The notes: generated by a model from the letters alone, not told the origin. A stretch of 64,000 bases of DNA from Bin87 sp026710825 (GCA_965232815.1 OZ247427.1:992001-1056000); one strand, 5' to 3'; positions 49,342 through 58,518 are shown, counted from the stretch's first letter. A program made the numbers and translations.

Positions 49342-50625
49342 CTACAGTTGCAGCGTCCGTGGATCCACAGCCTGACGGGGCGGTTTGGCCGCGCTGGCTG
49401 GCTGCTCGCCCCGCAAGTTTTCGATCAGACCGGCCAAGGCTTCCGTGTACTCGTCGGATCCCTCCGCTTGGCCCGCGAGGTCGAACACGCGGTGCTCCTC
49501 CTTCAGCAGACGGGCCGCCCGAACCCTGCCGGCTTCCATCACTCCGTCGGCGTCCACCAGGAACATGGTCCAGCGGTCGTTGGTATGCTCGAATTCCTGG
49601 GCCGCGGTGATGTCGTTGCGCACGGTTTCGCTGTCCAGCGAGGCCGCGCTGCACACCACGATCAGGCGGTCATAGTGCCGCACCCACCGTTCGATCTCTT
49701 CTTCTCCCGAAGAGGCGCGTCGATCAACCAGCGGGTTGCCGCGGAACCCTTCGGCGAACACCCAGGTGCGGACTCCTTGATCCCGCAGATTGTCTTCCAG
49801 CCGACGGGCAAATTCGATGTCCGCGTTGGCGCAGGAAATATGCACCTCCAGCGTGGTCACCGGGGCATCCGCGACCGAGTCCTGTATCCCCGCCACGGCC
49901 ACGGGTATCCCCGAACCCAGAATGAACGACTGCGGCAGGGCCCCCCTGGACCTCAGCAGCGTGTCCAACCCAATGGTGCTGGGCGCGTCGTGGCGAACGC
50001 TGTCCAGCCCCTGCGCACCGTCCATGGCGCAGTTCTGGAAAACCGTGTAGCCGATGATGCAGTTGTTGAAATCGGCATCCCCGGTTACCACGTCATTCAG
50101 CACCGCCTCGTAGAAGTCGGCCGCGTTCAGCGTGGCTTCCGACAGATTCGTCCTGGACAGGTTGGCCCCGTTGAAGCTCGCCCCCGTGAGGTTGGCCCCG
50201 GTGAAGTTGACCCGGTCAAGGTTGCTGCGATCCAGATTGGCGTTGGTCAGGTCTGCGCCGGAAAGATTCGCCTCCGAGAGGGTGGCGCCGTCCAGGTTGA
50301 TGCCGGAAAGGTTGGCTCCGCGCAGGTCCGCTCCGCGCAGGTTCGCGCCCGGCGCGATGGCGCTGGTCATATCGGCTTCCCGCAGGTCCGCCCGGTAAAA
50401 GTGGGCGTTGTTCATGAAGCAGTTGGACAGGTCGGCGCGGCGCACCATCGCGCCCATGAAGTCGCCATTGCGCATGTGCGCGCCCCGCAGGTTCACCATT
50501 GGAATGCGGGCGTGGCTCATATAGCACTCGTTCAGGTCCATGGTCGTATTCGGGTTCTCCTCGCGCCATGCCGCCACCGCATCGCGTCCCTGCTTCACGA
50601 TCTGGACTAGTTCCATGTTGGCCAT
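49342..50625 (-). CDS. Pentapeptide-repeat protein with C-terminal TIR domain
   Basis: 427 residues. After a short helical start, residues about 45-200 form a pentapeptide-repeat helix (repeats of the form A-(N/D)-L-x-G, such as ANLRGADLRGANLSG). From about 257 to 390 lies a TIR-like domain: TTLEVHISCANADIEFARRL, VRTWVFAEGF and DRLIVVCSAASLDSETVRND. TIR proteins in bacteria degrade NAD or signal in defence; the acid expected at the catalytic position appears to be Asp (VRNDI), so activity is uncertain. The ATG at 50625 has GGAG 8 nt upstream. It is divergent from the next lipoprotein gene. Confidence 0.82.
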   Translation of the reverse strand: MANMELVQIVKQGRDAVAAWREENPNTTMDLNECYMSHARIPMVNLRGAHMRNGDFMGAMVRRADLSNCFMNNAHFYRADLREADMTSAIAPGANLRGADLRGANLSGINLDGATLSEANLSGADLTNANLDRSNLDRVNFTGANLTGASFNGANLSRTNLSEATLNAADFYEAVLNDVVTGDADFNNCIIGYTVFQNCAMDGAQGLDSVRHDAPSTIGLDTLLRSRGALPQSFILGSGIPVAVAGIQDSVADAPVTTLEVHISCANADIEFARRLEDNLRDQGVRTWVFAEGFRGNPLVDRRASSGEEEIERWVRHYDRLIVVCSAASLDSETVRNDITAAQEFEHTNDRWTMFLVDADGVMEAGRVRAARLLKEEHRVFDLAGQAEGSDEYTEALAGLIENLRGEQPASAAKPPRQAVDPRTLQL

Positions 50626-50693
50626 CAGTAAGTCTCCAAAAAGGGGTCTTATTTGCGATTTTAGCACAAACGCAGCCCCCTAACGGTATCGTG

Positions 50694-50699
50694 TAAAAT
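50694..50699 (+). promoter_or_regulatory. -10 box (TAAAAT) of the sensor-like lipoprotein
   Basis: TAAAAT lies 30 nt before the ATG at 50730; AAAGGAG precedes the start codon. Confidence 0.45.
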
Positions 50700-50729
50700 G
50701 CGCCGGATACCATCAAAGGAGAAATAGAT

Positions 50730-51206
50730 ATGATCAAAACAAGTGCATTAAGCGTGTTGGCTATCGCGCTGCTGCTCGCCGTGGCTTGCGGCGGGAAGGA
50801 AGATGTCGAGGTGGCGGGAATACCCGAAACCGACCACATGGTCGCGCAGGCTACCATCGTCGCCTATTACATCGATGCCGCCCTCAGGGCCGGCATGACC
50901 GAGCAACAGATCAACGTCACCCTGGGCCACATCGCCAGCAACACCGTCATCGACGAGTTCTGGGTCAGCGACGAGAGGGGGCGCATCGACTACACCAACG
51001 TTCCGGGGCTCGCCTTCGAGTTCCCGACCGACCCCGACTCCGGCGTACAGGCCGCGCCGTTCGCCAACCTCCTGCTGGGCGGGGAAACCGTGGTCGTGCA
51101 GGACCCACAGTACCGTGATGCCGATGGCGCACTGTTCCAGTACGTTGGCGTCGCCGGCGTCGACCAGCCTCGCGTGGTGCAGGTGGGATTCGACCGCCGT
51201 CAGTAA
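50730..51206 (+). CDS. Small lipoprotein with Cache-like domain
   Basis: 158 residues. A lipoprotein signal ends at LLAVAC (Cys20). The mature part has a long helix (VAQATIVAYYIDAALRAGMT) and then strands with FWVSDERGRIDYTN and ADGALFQYVGVAGVDQPRVV, the layout of a single Cache sensor domain of chemoreceptors and kinases. No output domain is attached, so it could deliver a ligand to a partner or bind it alone. AAAGGAG lies 8 nt before the ATG. Confidence 0.7.
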   Translation: MIKTSALSVLAIALLLAVACGGKEDVEVAGIPETDHMVAQATIVAYYIDAALRAGMTEQQINVTLGHIASNTVIDEFWVSDERGRIDYTNVPGLAFEFPTDPDSGVQAAPFANLLLGGETVVVQDPQYRDADGALFQYVGVAGVDQPRVVQVGFDRRQ

Positions 51207-51352
51207 AAGTCCAGGCCGAACTGCAAGCGGCGCGCGGGACGAGTCCGCATCGTGCGCATTGACCCGCTCCCGGCGCGCCGCACGCGCATGAGCCTCGGCC
51301 TGCCGTTTTGACGGGCTGGGGCAAAAACACTACTATTAGCCAGGTCCCCAGG

Positions 51353-52207
51353 ATGCTGCTCACCATCGACATTGGCAATACCGCTGTGACCATCGGCGTA
51401 TTCCGTGTGGGCGCGACGGCCGATGCCGACACCAACGGGGCAAGCCCCGTGGAACGGCTGGTCACCACCCTGAGGGTCGCGACTGATTCCCGCAGGCTGG
51501 CCGACGAATACGGCATCATGCTCAAGAACCTGCTGGAGTTCCGGGGCATCGCGTCCTCGGAAATCACGGCGGCATGCATCTGCTCCGTCGTGCCTCCGCT
51601 GACGGCCATGTTCGAGGACGTTTGCCGGCGGTTCTTCGGCGTTCCGCCGCTGCTGGTGAACTCCGAAATCGACCTTGGGATGCCGGTGCGGTACGACAAC
51701 CCGCGGGATGTGGGCGCGGACCGCATCGTTGATGCCGTGGCAGCAGTGCACTTGTACGGCGCGCCGGCGATTGTCGTTGACCTGGGCACCGCCACGGTCT
51801 TCGATGCAGTCTCGCGGGACGGAGAGTACCTGGGCGGCGCGATCACCCCCGGCATCAACCTGTCGGTCGACGCCCTCTACTACAACACGTCCCTGCTGCG
51901 GCGCGTGGAACTGGTCGCGCCGGACCAGGCCGTGGGCCGCAACACCACCGCCGCGCTTCAGTCCGGCATCGTTTTCGGCTACGCCGGGCTGGTCACCACC
52001 ATGGTGGAGCGGTTCAAAAACGAAATCGGCGCCGACGCCAGGGTCGTGGGCACCGGCGGTCTGGTGACGGTGATCGCCGACCACGCGCCCGTTTTCGACG
52101 ACATCAACCAGGAACTCACGCTGGTCGGTCTGGACCTGATCCACCGGATGAACGCCGGCCAGGCTCCCATTGCCAGGTCTGCTCTCTCCGGCGACTCCGG
52201 CAACTGA
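51353..52207 (+). CDS. coaX: Type III pantothenate kinase
   Basis: 284 residues. The acetate-kinase-like motifs are TIDIGNTAVTIGVF at the N-terminus, Asp-rich DVGADRIVDAVAA, VDLGTATVFDAVS, GGAITPGINLS and GTGGLVTVIADH. It phosphorylates pantothenate, the first step of CoA synthesis. The ATG at 51353 begins the conserved DIGNT strand; the 15 codons before it in frame lack a ribosome site. The coaBC gene follows after 17 nt. Confidence 0.95.
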   Translation: MLLTIDIGNTAVTIGVFRVGATADADTNGASPVERLVTTLRVATDSRRLADEYGIMLKNLLEFRGIASSEITAACICSVVPPLTAMFEDVCRRFFGVPPLLVNSEIDLGMPVRYDNPRDVGADRIVDAVAAVHLYGAPAIVVDLGTATVFDAVSRDGEYLGGAITPGINLSVDALYYNTSLLRRVELVAPDQAVGRNTTAALQSGIVFGYAGLVTTMVERFKNEIGADARVVGTGGLVTVIADHAPVFDDINQELTLVGLDLIHRMNAGQAPIARSALSGDSGN

Positions 52208-52224
52208 CCTTATTGGTGGCCCAC

Positions 52225-53439
52225 ATGGAATCTGCGCTCGCTGGAAAGAACATCGTCTTGGGCGTGACCGGCAGCATCGCGTGTTACAAGGCGCTGGATC
52301 TCGCCAGCAAGTTGATGCAGGCCGGCGCCAACGTCGAGACCATCCTCAGCTACGGAGCGACCCAGTTCGTCTCCCCGCTGGCGTTCCGGAGCCTGACGCA
52401 TCGCTCCGTCGTCACCGACACGTTCGACCCCAACTCCGAGCAGAGCGTGGAGCACGTCGCGCTGGCGCGGTGGGCCGACATCGTGGTGATCGCGCCGGCA
52501 ACGGTCCACTGCATCGCCAGGCTTGCCGGCGGGTTGGCCGACGATCCGTTGACCACCACGGTAATCGCCACCGAGGCTCCGCTGCTGGTTGCGCCGGCCA
52601 TGGACGCCAACATGTACGACCATCCGGCCACCCAGGAAAACGTCGCCCGCCTCCGCGCTCGCGGCGTGACTTTTGCCGGTCCGGCGCCGGGACGCCTCGC
52701 CTCCGGCCTGATGGGCATGGGCCGCCTGGTTGAGCCCATCGATCTGCTGGGCCACATCGCCGCCGCGCTGGGCAAGTACGGAGACCTCGCCGGCCGCAAG
52801 GTGATCGTCAGCGCCGGCGGCACCCAGGAAGCCATCGACCCGGTGCGCGTGATCACCAACCACTCGTCCGGCCGCATGGGTTACGCCGTCGCCGAGGCCG
52901 CCCGCGACCGGGGCGCGGAGGTTGTCCTGGTAACCGCTCCCACCGCGTTGCCCGATCCGCCGCTGGTCCGCGTGGAGTCGGTCAAGTCGGCCCAGGACAT
53001 GTGCGACGCGGTGCTCTACGAAACGTCGAATGCAGACGCTCTCATCATGGCCGCGGCCGTGGCCGACTATCGTCCGGCGGTCGCCGCGGAGCAGAAAATC
53101 AAAAAGACCGCCGCTGACGAGATGTCTATTGACTTGGAAAAAACCACGGATATACTGGCGACGGCTGTGGGCGATTTCATAAGGGTTGGGTTCTCCGCAG
53201 AGAGTGAGAATCTCGAAGCCAACGCAGCCGATAAAGTTCGTCGCAAGTCGTTGGATCTCATCGTTGCCAACGATATAACCGAAGAAGGCAGTGGGTTCGG
53301 CGTGGATACCAATCGCGTGGTCCTGATCGACCGTGAGATGCAGGTTGAGCGGCTTCCTCTGCTCACCAAATACGAGGTAGGCCACCGCATCCTTGATCGC
53401 GTGGCGACCCTGTTGGGAGGTCGCGCCGTGGCCGGCTAG
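52225..53439 (+). CDS. coaBC: Phosphopantothenoylcysteine decarboxylase / phosphopantothenate-cysteine ligase
   Basis: 404 residues. The N-terminal flavoprotein decarboxylase half has GVTGSIACYKALDL and PAMDANMYDHP; the active His lies in EHVALARWAD. The C-terminal ligase half begins near 183 with KVIVSAGGTQEAIDPVRVIT and contains AAAVADYRP and KIKKT. It performs the second and third steps of CoA synthesis. Starts at ATG 52225 (GGTGG upstream) or the TTG/GTG at 52213/52216. With coaX it forms a CoA operon. Confidence 0.95.
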   Translation: MESALAGKNIVLGVTGSIACYKALDLASKLMQAGANVETILSYGATQFVSPLAFRSLTHRSVVTDTFDPNSEQSVEHVALARWADIVVIAPATVHCIARLAGGLADDPLTTTVIATEAPLLVAPAMDANMYDHPATQENVARLRARGVTFAGPAPGRLASGLMGMGRLVEPIDLLGHIAAALGKYGDLAGRKVIVSAGGTQEAIDPVRVITNHSSGRMGYAVAEAARDRGAEVVLVTAPTALPDPPLVRVESVKSAQDMCDAVLYETSNADALIMAAAVADYRPAVAAEQKIKKTAADEMSIDLEKTTDILATAVGDFIRVGFSAESENLEANAADKVRRKSLDLIVANDITEEGSGFGVDTNRVVLIDREMQVERLPLLTKYEVGHRILDRVATLLGGRAVAG

Positions 53440-53497
53440 CCAGACTTCTCGGCCGCAACCTCCACTGCCCCGACCCACGGCCTGATAAGCAAACCCC

Positions 53498-55162
53498 ATG
53501 AGACCCAACTACAGCCTCAGCATGTTGCGCGGCGATCTGTTCGGCGGGATCACCGCCTCGGTCGTGGGTTTGCCCGTCGCGCTGGCGTTCGGCGTCGCAT
53601 CGGGCCTGGGCCCAATCGCCGGAATGTACGGCGCAATCGCCGTGGGATTCTTCGCCGCGGTGTTCGGCGGCACGCGCTCCCAGATCTCGGGACCCACCGG
53701 CCCCATGAGCGTGGCCATGGCGGTCATCGTCACCGTCCACTCCGAGGGCGATTTTGCCAAGGCCTTCACCGTAGTTGTATTGGCAGGGGTGATCCAGATC
53801 GTGCTGGGTGCGATCAGAATCGGGCGATTCGTCGCCTATACGCCTTACTCCGTCATATCCGGTTTCATGACCGGCATCGGCATCATCGTCATACTGGTGC
53901 AGGTCGCCCCCTTCGTGGGCGCCGAGGCTCTACCGGGCGGAGTATTGGCGAAAATCAGCGCCATACCCGATGCGGTATCCAACGCCCGGGTACACTCGCT
54001 GATTGTCGCCTCCATCACCCTCCTGGTGGGTGCGCTCTGGCGACCACCACTGAGCCGGTACTTGCCCGCGCCTTTGGCGGCCATGATCGTCGGTTCGGCC
54101 ATCGGCGTCTTCTGGCTGACTGACCTCAGAGTCATCGGAGACGTGCCCACCGGCCTGCCTGAATTGCGTATCCCGGTCTTCGACGCGGGGTTCATCCTCA
54201 GTTCGCTGACGCCCGCGCTGATCCTGGCTCTGCTGGGCTCCATCGACAGCCTGCTCACATCGCTCATCGCCGATGCGTTGACCCGCACCCGGCACAACGC
54301 CAACCGGGAACTGATCGGACAGGGTATCGGCAACACCATCGCCGGTCTCATCGGGGGACTGCCCGGCGCCGGCGCCACCCTGGGTACGGTCATCAACATC
54401 CGTTCCGGCGGACGCACCCCCTTCTCCGGAGTCGTGCGCGCCGGCGTCCTGCTGGCTCTCGTGCTCGGGTTGGGACGGTACGTGACGGAGATTCCCCACG
54501 CCGTCCTCGCCGGCATCCTGGTGAAGGTCGGTTGGGACATCATCGACTGGCGGCTCATCAAGCGCGCCCATCGCATCCAGCGCGACCACCTGATCGTGAT
54601 GCTGATCACGCTGGCGCTCACGGTATTCCTCGACTTGGTCACCGCCATCGCCATCGGCCTGATCGCGGCTGGAATGGTGGCGGCGCGCCAGGTGGAACGC
54701 CAGGAACTGGACAGCGTGGTATCCACGCCCCTCCTGGACCAGACCTTCCTCTACGACTCAGCCGAGGAGGCGGCAGCCGCCAACGACGGCGACGAGTTCG
54801 CCGCCCACGTCGGCGTGGTCGGCATGCGCGGCCGGTTCTCCGTGGCATCATCCAGCAATCTGGTGAACACCATCGGCGGAGACATCCGCGACCACGAGGT
54901 GGTGATCTTCGACTTCTCCGAGACCCTGTACATGGACGACAGCGCCGCCCTGGTGGTGGAGCAGATGATTGACATCGCCACCGACGAGGACACCGAATCC
55001 ATCGTCATGGGCCTGGCCGGTTCCCCGATCGAAGACCACCTGCACGCTCTCAATACCCTGCACCGAATCCCCGAAGACCGGTTCGTCACCAACCTTGACG
55101 AAGCCCGGGTGGTGGCGCGCCGGATCCTCGAAATTGAACCCGAACCGGCGGAGGCCGACTGA
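53498..55162 (+). CDS. SulP family anion transporter with STAS domain
   Basis: 554 residues. About 10-12 hydrophobic helices begin with LFGGITASVVGLPVALAFGVA, the SulP signature, and contain GLIGGLPGAGATLGTVINI in the second half. The C-terminal STAS domain (about 430-550) reads HEVVIFDFSETLYMDDSAAL. SulP proteins carry sulfate, bicarbonate or dicarboxylates. The DDSAAL element, where the STAS Ser would be phosphorylated, is intact. The stop overlaps the next start (TGATG), coupling it to a flavin monooxygenase. Confidence 0.93.
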   Translation: MRPNYSLSMLRGDLFGGITASVVGLPVALAFGVASGLGPIAGMYGAIAVGFFAAVFGGTRSQISGPTGPMSVAMAVIVTVHSEGDFAKAFTVVVLAGVIQIVLGAIRIGRFVAYTPYSVISGFMTGIGIIVILVQVAPFVGAEALPGGVLAKISAIPDAVSNARVHSLIVASITLLVGALWRPPLSRYLPAPLAAMIVGSAIGVFWLTDLRVIGDVPTGLPELRIPVFDAGFILSSLTPALILALLGSIDSLLTSLIADALTRTRHNANRELIGQGIGNTIAGLIGGLPGAGATLGTVINIRSGGRTPFSGVVRAGVLLALVLGLGRYVTEIPHAVLAGILVKVGWDIIDWRLIKRAHRIQRDHLIVMLITLALTVFLDLVTAIAIGLIAAGMVAARQVERQELDSVVSTPLLDQTFLYDSAEEAAAANDGDEFAAHVGVVGMRGRFSVASSSNLVNTIGGDIRDHEVVIFDFSETLYMDDSAALVVEQMIDIATDEDTESIVMGLAGSPIEDHLHALNTLHRIPEDRFVTNLDEARVVARRILEIEPEPAEAD

Positions 55163-56094
55163 TGCGTATCGGAGTTTTCGTAGGAGCGTCCGCCGCTGAC
55201 CTGATGAGCCTGGACGAGCTCATCGGTCGCATCAAGCAGGCCGAGGCCGACGGTTTCGACAGCTTCTGGATACCCCACATCTCGGCCCGTGGCTACGACG
55301 CCCTCACCGTACTGGCATTGGCCGGAACGCAGACCAGCCGCATCGAGCTTGGCGTCGGCGTGGTCCCGACCTACCCGCGCCATCCCGTGGCGTTGGCGCA
55401 GCAGGCGTTGACCACGGCCACGGCCACCAACAGCCGGTTCATCCTGGGCATCGGCCCGTCGCACCGCCCCGGCATCGAGGAGAGCTTCGGCCTCTCCTAC
55501 GACCGTCCGGCCCTGCACACCCGTGAGTATCTTTCGGTCCTCCGCCCCCTGATGGAAGAGGGACGGGTGCAGTTCTCCGGCGAGTTCTACAACGTCAACG
55601 CCGAGCTTGACGTCCTCGACCGCCCCACCTGTCCGGTGGTGATCTCCGCCCTCGCGCCCCGCATGCTCCGGCTGGCCGGACAGCGAGCCGACGGCACGAT
55701 AACCTGGATGGCCGGCCCGCGCGCCATCCGCGAGCACGTCCGACCCCGCATCAACGCCGCCGCCGAAGCGTCAGGACGCCCCGAGCCGCGCATCTGCGTC
55801 GGCCTGCCGGCCACCGTGTGCGACGACGAGGCCGTCGGAAGGCGCGCCGCCGCCGAGTCCTACGAGCGCTACGGCCGCCTGGTCAACTACCGCCGCATCC
55901 TGGACGTCGAGGATGTCGAGGGCCCGTCCGAAGTGGCCGTGGTCGGCAACGAAGCATCCCTGCGCAGCCAACTCGAAGCCTTCGCCGACGCCGGCGCCAC
56001 CGACTTCATCGCCAACATCTTCACCGCCGGCGACGACCCAGAATCCGACGCCCGCACGTATGCCGCGCTCCAAGACCTGGTCGGCAAAATCTAG
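55162..56094 (+). CDS. LLM class F420-type oxidoreductase
   Basis: 310 residues, luciferase-like, closer to the F420-dependent branch: short N-terminal part, FDSFWIPHISARGYDALTVLALAG, IELGVGVVPTYPRHPVALAQQA and RFILGIGPSHRP. FMN- or F420-binding residues are inferred from the fold. No reductase or F420 synthesis gene is in the window. The ATG overlaps the SulP stop. The substrate is unknown. Confidence 0.88.
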   Translation: MRIGVFVGASAADLMSLDELIGRIKQAEADGFDSFWIPHISARGYDALTVLALAGTQTSRIELGVGVVPTYPRHPVALAQQALTTATATNSRFILGIGPSHRPGIEESFGLSYDRPALHTREYLSVLRPLMEEGRVQFSGEFYNVNAELDVLDRPTCPVVISALAPRMLRLAGQRADGTITWMAGPRAIREHVRPRINAAAEASGRPEPRICVGLPATVCDDEAVGRRAAAESYERYGRLVNYRRILDVEDVEGPSEVAVVGNEASLRSQLEAFADAGATDFIANIFTAGDDPESDARTYAALQDLVGKI

Positions 56095-56133
56095 AAGGCG
56101 GCCAGAACAATACCCGTCATTCCCGCTCAACCC

Positions 56134-56160
56134 GTCATTCCTGCTTCCGCAGGAATCCAG
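56134..56160. repeat. Family B dispersed repeat, copy 2
   Basis: GTC plus ATTCCTGC-TTCC-GCAGGAAT (56137-56156) plus CCAG, the same hairpin as at 3291 and 59083. A partial copy (CCCGTCATTCCCGC) precedes it at 56113-56126. Confidence 0.75.
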
Positions 56161-56317
56161 TGAACGATCAAAATGCCTTGCGTATGCAAATTGGACAACC
56201 TTCCGTCAGCCAAAGTCCACGCACACGCGATATCAATCAACCAATGCTGCACGTATTTCGCCGTCCATGACACATCTCTGCTAAAATAGATGCAGAAATG
56301 GCGAGCAAGAATCTGGT

Positions 56318-56494
56318 ATGGACGCGCAAACTATCGCAATCATCGGCGTTGGAGCAACATTTATAGCAGTGTTTATGCCGCCAATGATCATGTTGATACG
56401 TCGCGTCGACAAGCTGACCCAGGTTGTAACCGCTCTGGCGAATCACCTACACGACAACGAAGGGACGGCGACGTTTACGCTTCCGGCAGATTAG
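56318..56494 (+). CDS. Small membrane protein, 58 aa
   Basis: A short frame reading MDAQTIAIIGVGATFIAVFM, then PPMIMLIRRVDKLTQVV and a polar end. One transmembrane helix at about 5-27 is followed by an amphipathic RRVDKLTQVVTALANHL helix. The arrangement matches a widespread type of tiny inner-membrane proteins with a short coiled tail. A TAAAAT box lies 30 nt upstream (56282-56287). No clear Shine-Dalgarno. Function unknown. Confidence 0.55.
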   Translation: MDAQTIAIIGVGATFIAVFMPPMIMLIRRVDKLTQVVTALANHLHDNEGTATFTLPAD

Positions 56495-56539
56495 TCGCTG
56501 ACTTACCCGTGTGCAGCGGTCGCCTTCACCCCGAACTCC

Positions 56540-57379
56540 ATGCAACCCAACGAACACCCTCCCCTCCCCATCCCCCACTGCTACTGGGTAATCCCAGGCA
56601 AACTGCTCGCCGGCGACTATCCCCGCACGCCGTACGAGGAGTCCTCAAGGGCAAAACTGAAGCAACTCACCGACGCCGGCGTCTCAGCGTTCATCGACCT
56701 CACCGAACCTGACGAGCCTACCAATTTCCGTGAGCCCATGAAGCCCTACGCCCACCTGCTCAACGGGCCATCGCACCAGCGTTTCGCCATCCGCGACATG
56801 AATGTGCCCGATTCCCCCGAGTTGCCCAAAGCAGCATTGGACGCCATCGACGCCCACTTGGCAGCCGGCAAGACGGTGTACGTCCACTGCTGGGGCGGCG
56901 TTGGACGCACCGGCACAATCATCGGCTGCTGGCTCGCCCGTCACCACGAGCCCGGCCAAGCCGCCCTGGACCGCCTCAAAGAACTGTGGGAAAAGAATCC
57001 CAAATCACAACAACCGTGGATCAGGTCGCCTGAAACTGACGCGCAGATACGCTACGTGCGCGAGTGGGACGAAGACGTCGCCGCAGCGGCGGGAGCGGGC
57101 ACGGCAGCGGAAAGAATTGCCGAATATCACCGCATAACGAATACGTCTGGCGACGACTTCGATGCCCTGCCGCCGCAGGTCAAGGTCTGGTATCGGGATG
57201 ACCGCATACAGAACGAGTCTTCGGTAAGTTTCGCTGACCTCCCGTCGGAAACTAAAGATTGGTATCGGAAGGTCGGGTTGGCGCAGCTCAAGGCAGACCA
57301 AACCGGCGATTATTCTGAATTGATAGCGTTGGGCGCATGGCCGGCCGACGAAGACGAAGCAGAGAGAGGCGAAGGCTGA
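56540..57379 (+). CDS. Tyrosine/dual-specificity phosphatase-like protein with C-terminal repeats
   Basis: 279 residues. The P-loop HCWGGVGRTG holds catalytic Cys117 and Arg123 (C-x5-R), with a candidate general acid in RDMNVPD (86-91). After residue 190 comes an extension with two copies of a 13-residue motif, F-D-A-L-P-x3-K-V-W-Y-R at 207-219 and F-A-D-L-P-x3-K-D-W-Y-R at 231-243. The phosphatase would act on phosphotyrosine, phosphoserine or a small phosphate ester in the cytoplasm. The ATG lacks a clear ribosome site. A strong stem overlaps its stop. Confidence 0.85.
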   Translation: MQPNEHPPLPIPHCYWVIPGKLLAGDYPRTPYEESSRAKLKQLTDAGVSAFIDLTEPDEPTNFREPMKPYAHLLNGPSHQRFAIRDMNVPDSPELPKAALDAIDAHLAAGKTVYVHCWGGVGRTGTIIGCWLARHHEPGQAALDRLKELWEKNPKSQQPWIRSPETDAQIRYVREWDEDVAAAAGAGTAAERIAEYHRITNTSGDDFDALPPQVKVWYRDDRIQNESSVSFADLPSETKDWYRKVGLAQLKADQTGDYSELIALGAWPADEDEAERGEG

Positions 57380-57395
57380 ACCACCCTTCGCCTCT
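57361..57395. terminator. Long stem-loop after the phosphatase gene
   Basis: AGAGAGGCGAAGG (57361-57373) pairs with CCTTCGCCTCTCT (57383-57395) around a 9-nt loop, including the stop codon. It separates convergent genes. No U-run follows, so it may act as an mRNA-stabilising hairpin. Confidence 0.6.
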
Positions 57396-57426
57396 CTGAA
57401 CCGCCTGCAATGCGGACGATCAGCCT

Positions 57427-58290
57427 CTAGCTCACCGCTTCCTTGAACCGCCGGATCGCCTCGATGTGCTGGTCGGGGCCGCTCAGGCCGGCGCGCATCG
57501 TGTTCACCGACAGGTGCGACGCGCCCACGTCGTTCCAGTCTGACGCCAGCTTGTTCCAGTCGTCGGGGTCGTTGCTGTCCATCAGCGCGACTCGACCCTC
57601 CACGCCGATGGCCGACGCGTCCCGGCCGTAGCCCCGGGCCAGTTCGCGCATCTCCTCCAGCTTTTCGCGACCCTCGCCGTCGGGCTTGAACTGCGGGAAC
57701 CAACCGTCGCCCATCCGGGCGATGCGCCGCACGACCTGCGGAGCGCCGCCGCCGAACCACACGGGTATGGACCGAGCCGGCCGGGGGTTGATGCCGGCGT
57801 GGGTGATCTTGTGGTACCGCCCCTCGTAGTTCACGACCTCCTGGGTCCACAGCGCGCGCAGCACCTCGATCTGCTCGGCGGAGCGGCGGCCTCGGTTCTC
57901 CCAGTTCTCGCCCAGCGCCTCGTACTCAACGTCGTTCCAGCCCACGCCGATGCCCAGGCGGAAGCGGCCGTTGGTCAGCACGTCAACCTCGGCGGTCTGC
58001 TTCGCCACCAGCGCCGTCTGACGCTGCGGCAGGATGATGATGCCCGTGCAGAACTCGATCTTCTCGGTCAGCGCGGCCAGGTACCCGAACATCACGAACG
58101 GTTCGTGGAACATGTCGTCCTTGTTGTAGGGACGGTTCCACTCGGCGCGCTGCGTGTGGTCCGCGCCCAAAACGTGGTCAAACACCAGCAGGTGCTCGTA
58201 GCCCAAAGCCTCGGCGGCCTGCGCAAAATCCTTCACGGCAATCGGGTCGGCCCCGATCTCGGTCTGCGGAAAAATGGCTCCTAGTTGCAT
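57427..58290 (-). CDS. LLM class F420-dependent oxidoreductase
   Basis: 287 residues. MQLGAIFPQTEIGADP, LLVFDHVLGADH, FCTGIIILPQRQTALVAKQTAEVDVL and GRFRLGIGVGWNDVEYEALG outline the barrel; the last segment is typical of F420-dependent or flavin-dependent members of the TIGR03619 type. ATG at 58290, with AAGGAG about 10 nt upstream, so 18 extra codons of the longer frame are dropped. The role is oxidation or reduction of an unknown small organic compound. Confidence 0.9.
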   Translation of the reverse strand: MQLGAIFPQTEIGADPIAVKDFAQAAEALGYEHLLVFDHVLGADHTQRAEWNRPYNKDDMFHEPFVMFGYLAALTEKIEFCTGIIILPQRQTALVAKQTAEVDVLTNGRFRLGIGVGWNDVEYEALGENWENRGRRSAEQIEVLRALWTQEVVNYEGRYHKITHAGINPRPARSIPVWFGGGAPQVVRRIARMGDGWFPQFKPDGEGREKLEEMRELARGYGRDASAIGVEGRVALMDSNDPDDWNKLASDWNDVGASHLSVNTMRAGLSGPDQHIEAIRRFKEAVS

Positions 58291-58415
58291 GATGAAAGCG
58301 CTCCTTGATTGGAAACGGGAGTCTGATTGCATTGAGATTGCCACGCCATTCTAGCCCCCACATCGCCTCCGCGCCACCAAAAGCCCACCGCCACCGCTCA
58401 TGGTGCGGAGCGTCC

Positions 58416-58480
58416 GCTCATGGTGAGCCTGTCGAACCATCAACCCACATCTCACCGCTCGTGGTGAGCCCGTCGAACCA
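58416..58480. repeat. Family C dispersed repeat, two tandem inverted copies
   Basis: GCTCATGGTGAGCCTGTCGA plus ACCA (58416-58439) and GCTCGTGGTGAGCCCGTCGA plus ACCA (58457-58480) are direct repeats of each other, 41 nt apart. A truncated third copy lies at 58395-58411. They are the reverse complement of the elements at 3351 and 8568. Confidence 0.75.
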
Positions 58481-58492
58481 TCAACCTCCCCA

Positions 58493-58516
58493 TATCCTGT
58501 CCATTCTGTGCATCCC
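58493..58516. repeat. Family D short repeat
   Basis: TATCCTGTCCATTCTGTGCA then TCCC, the inverse of the GGACAGGATGG elements at 5658 and 6161. Confidence 0.5.
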
Positions 58517-58518
58517 GG

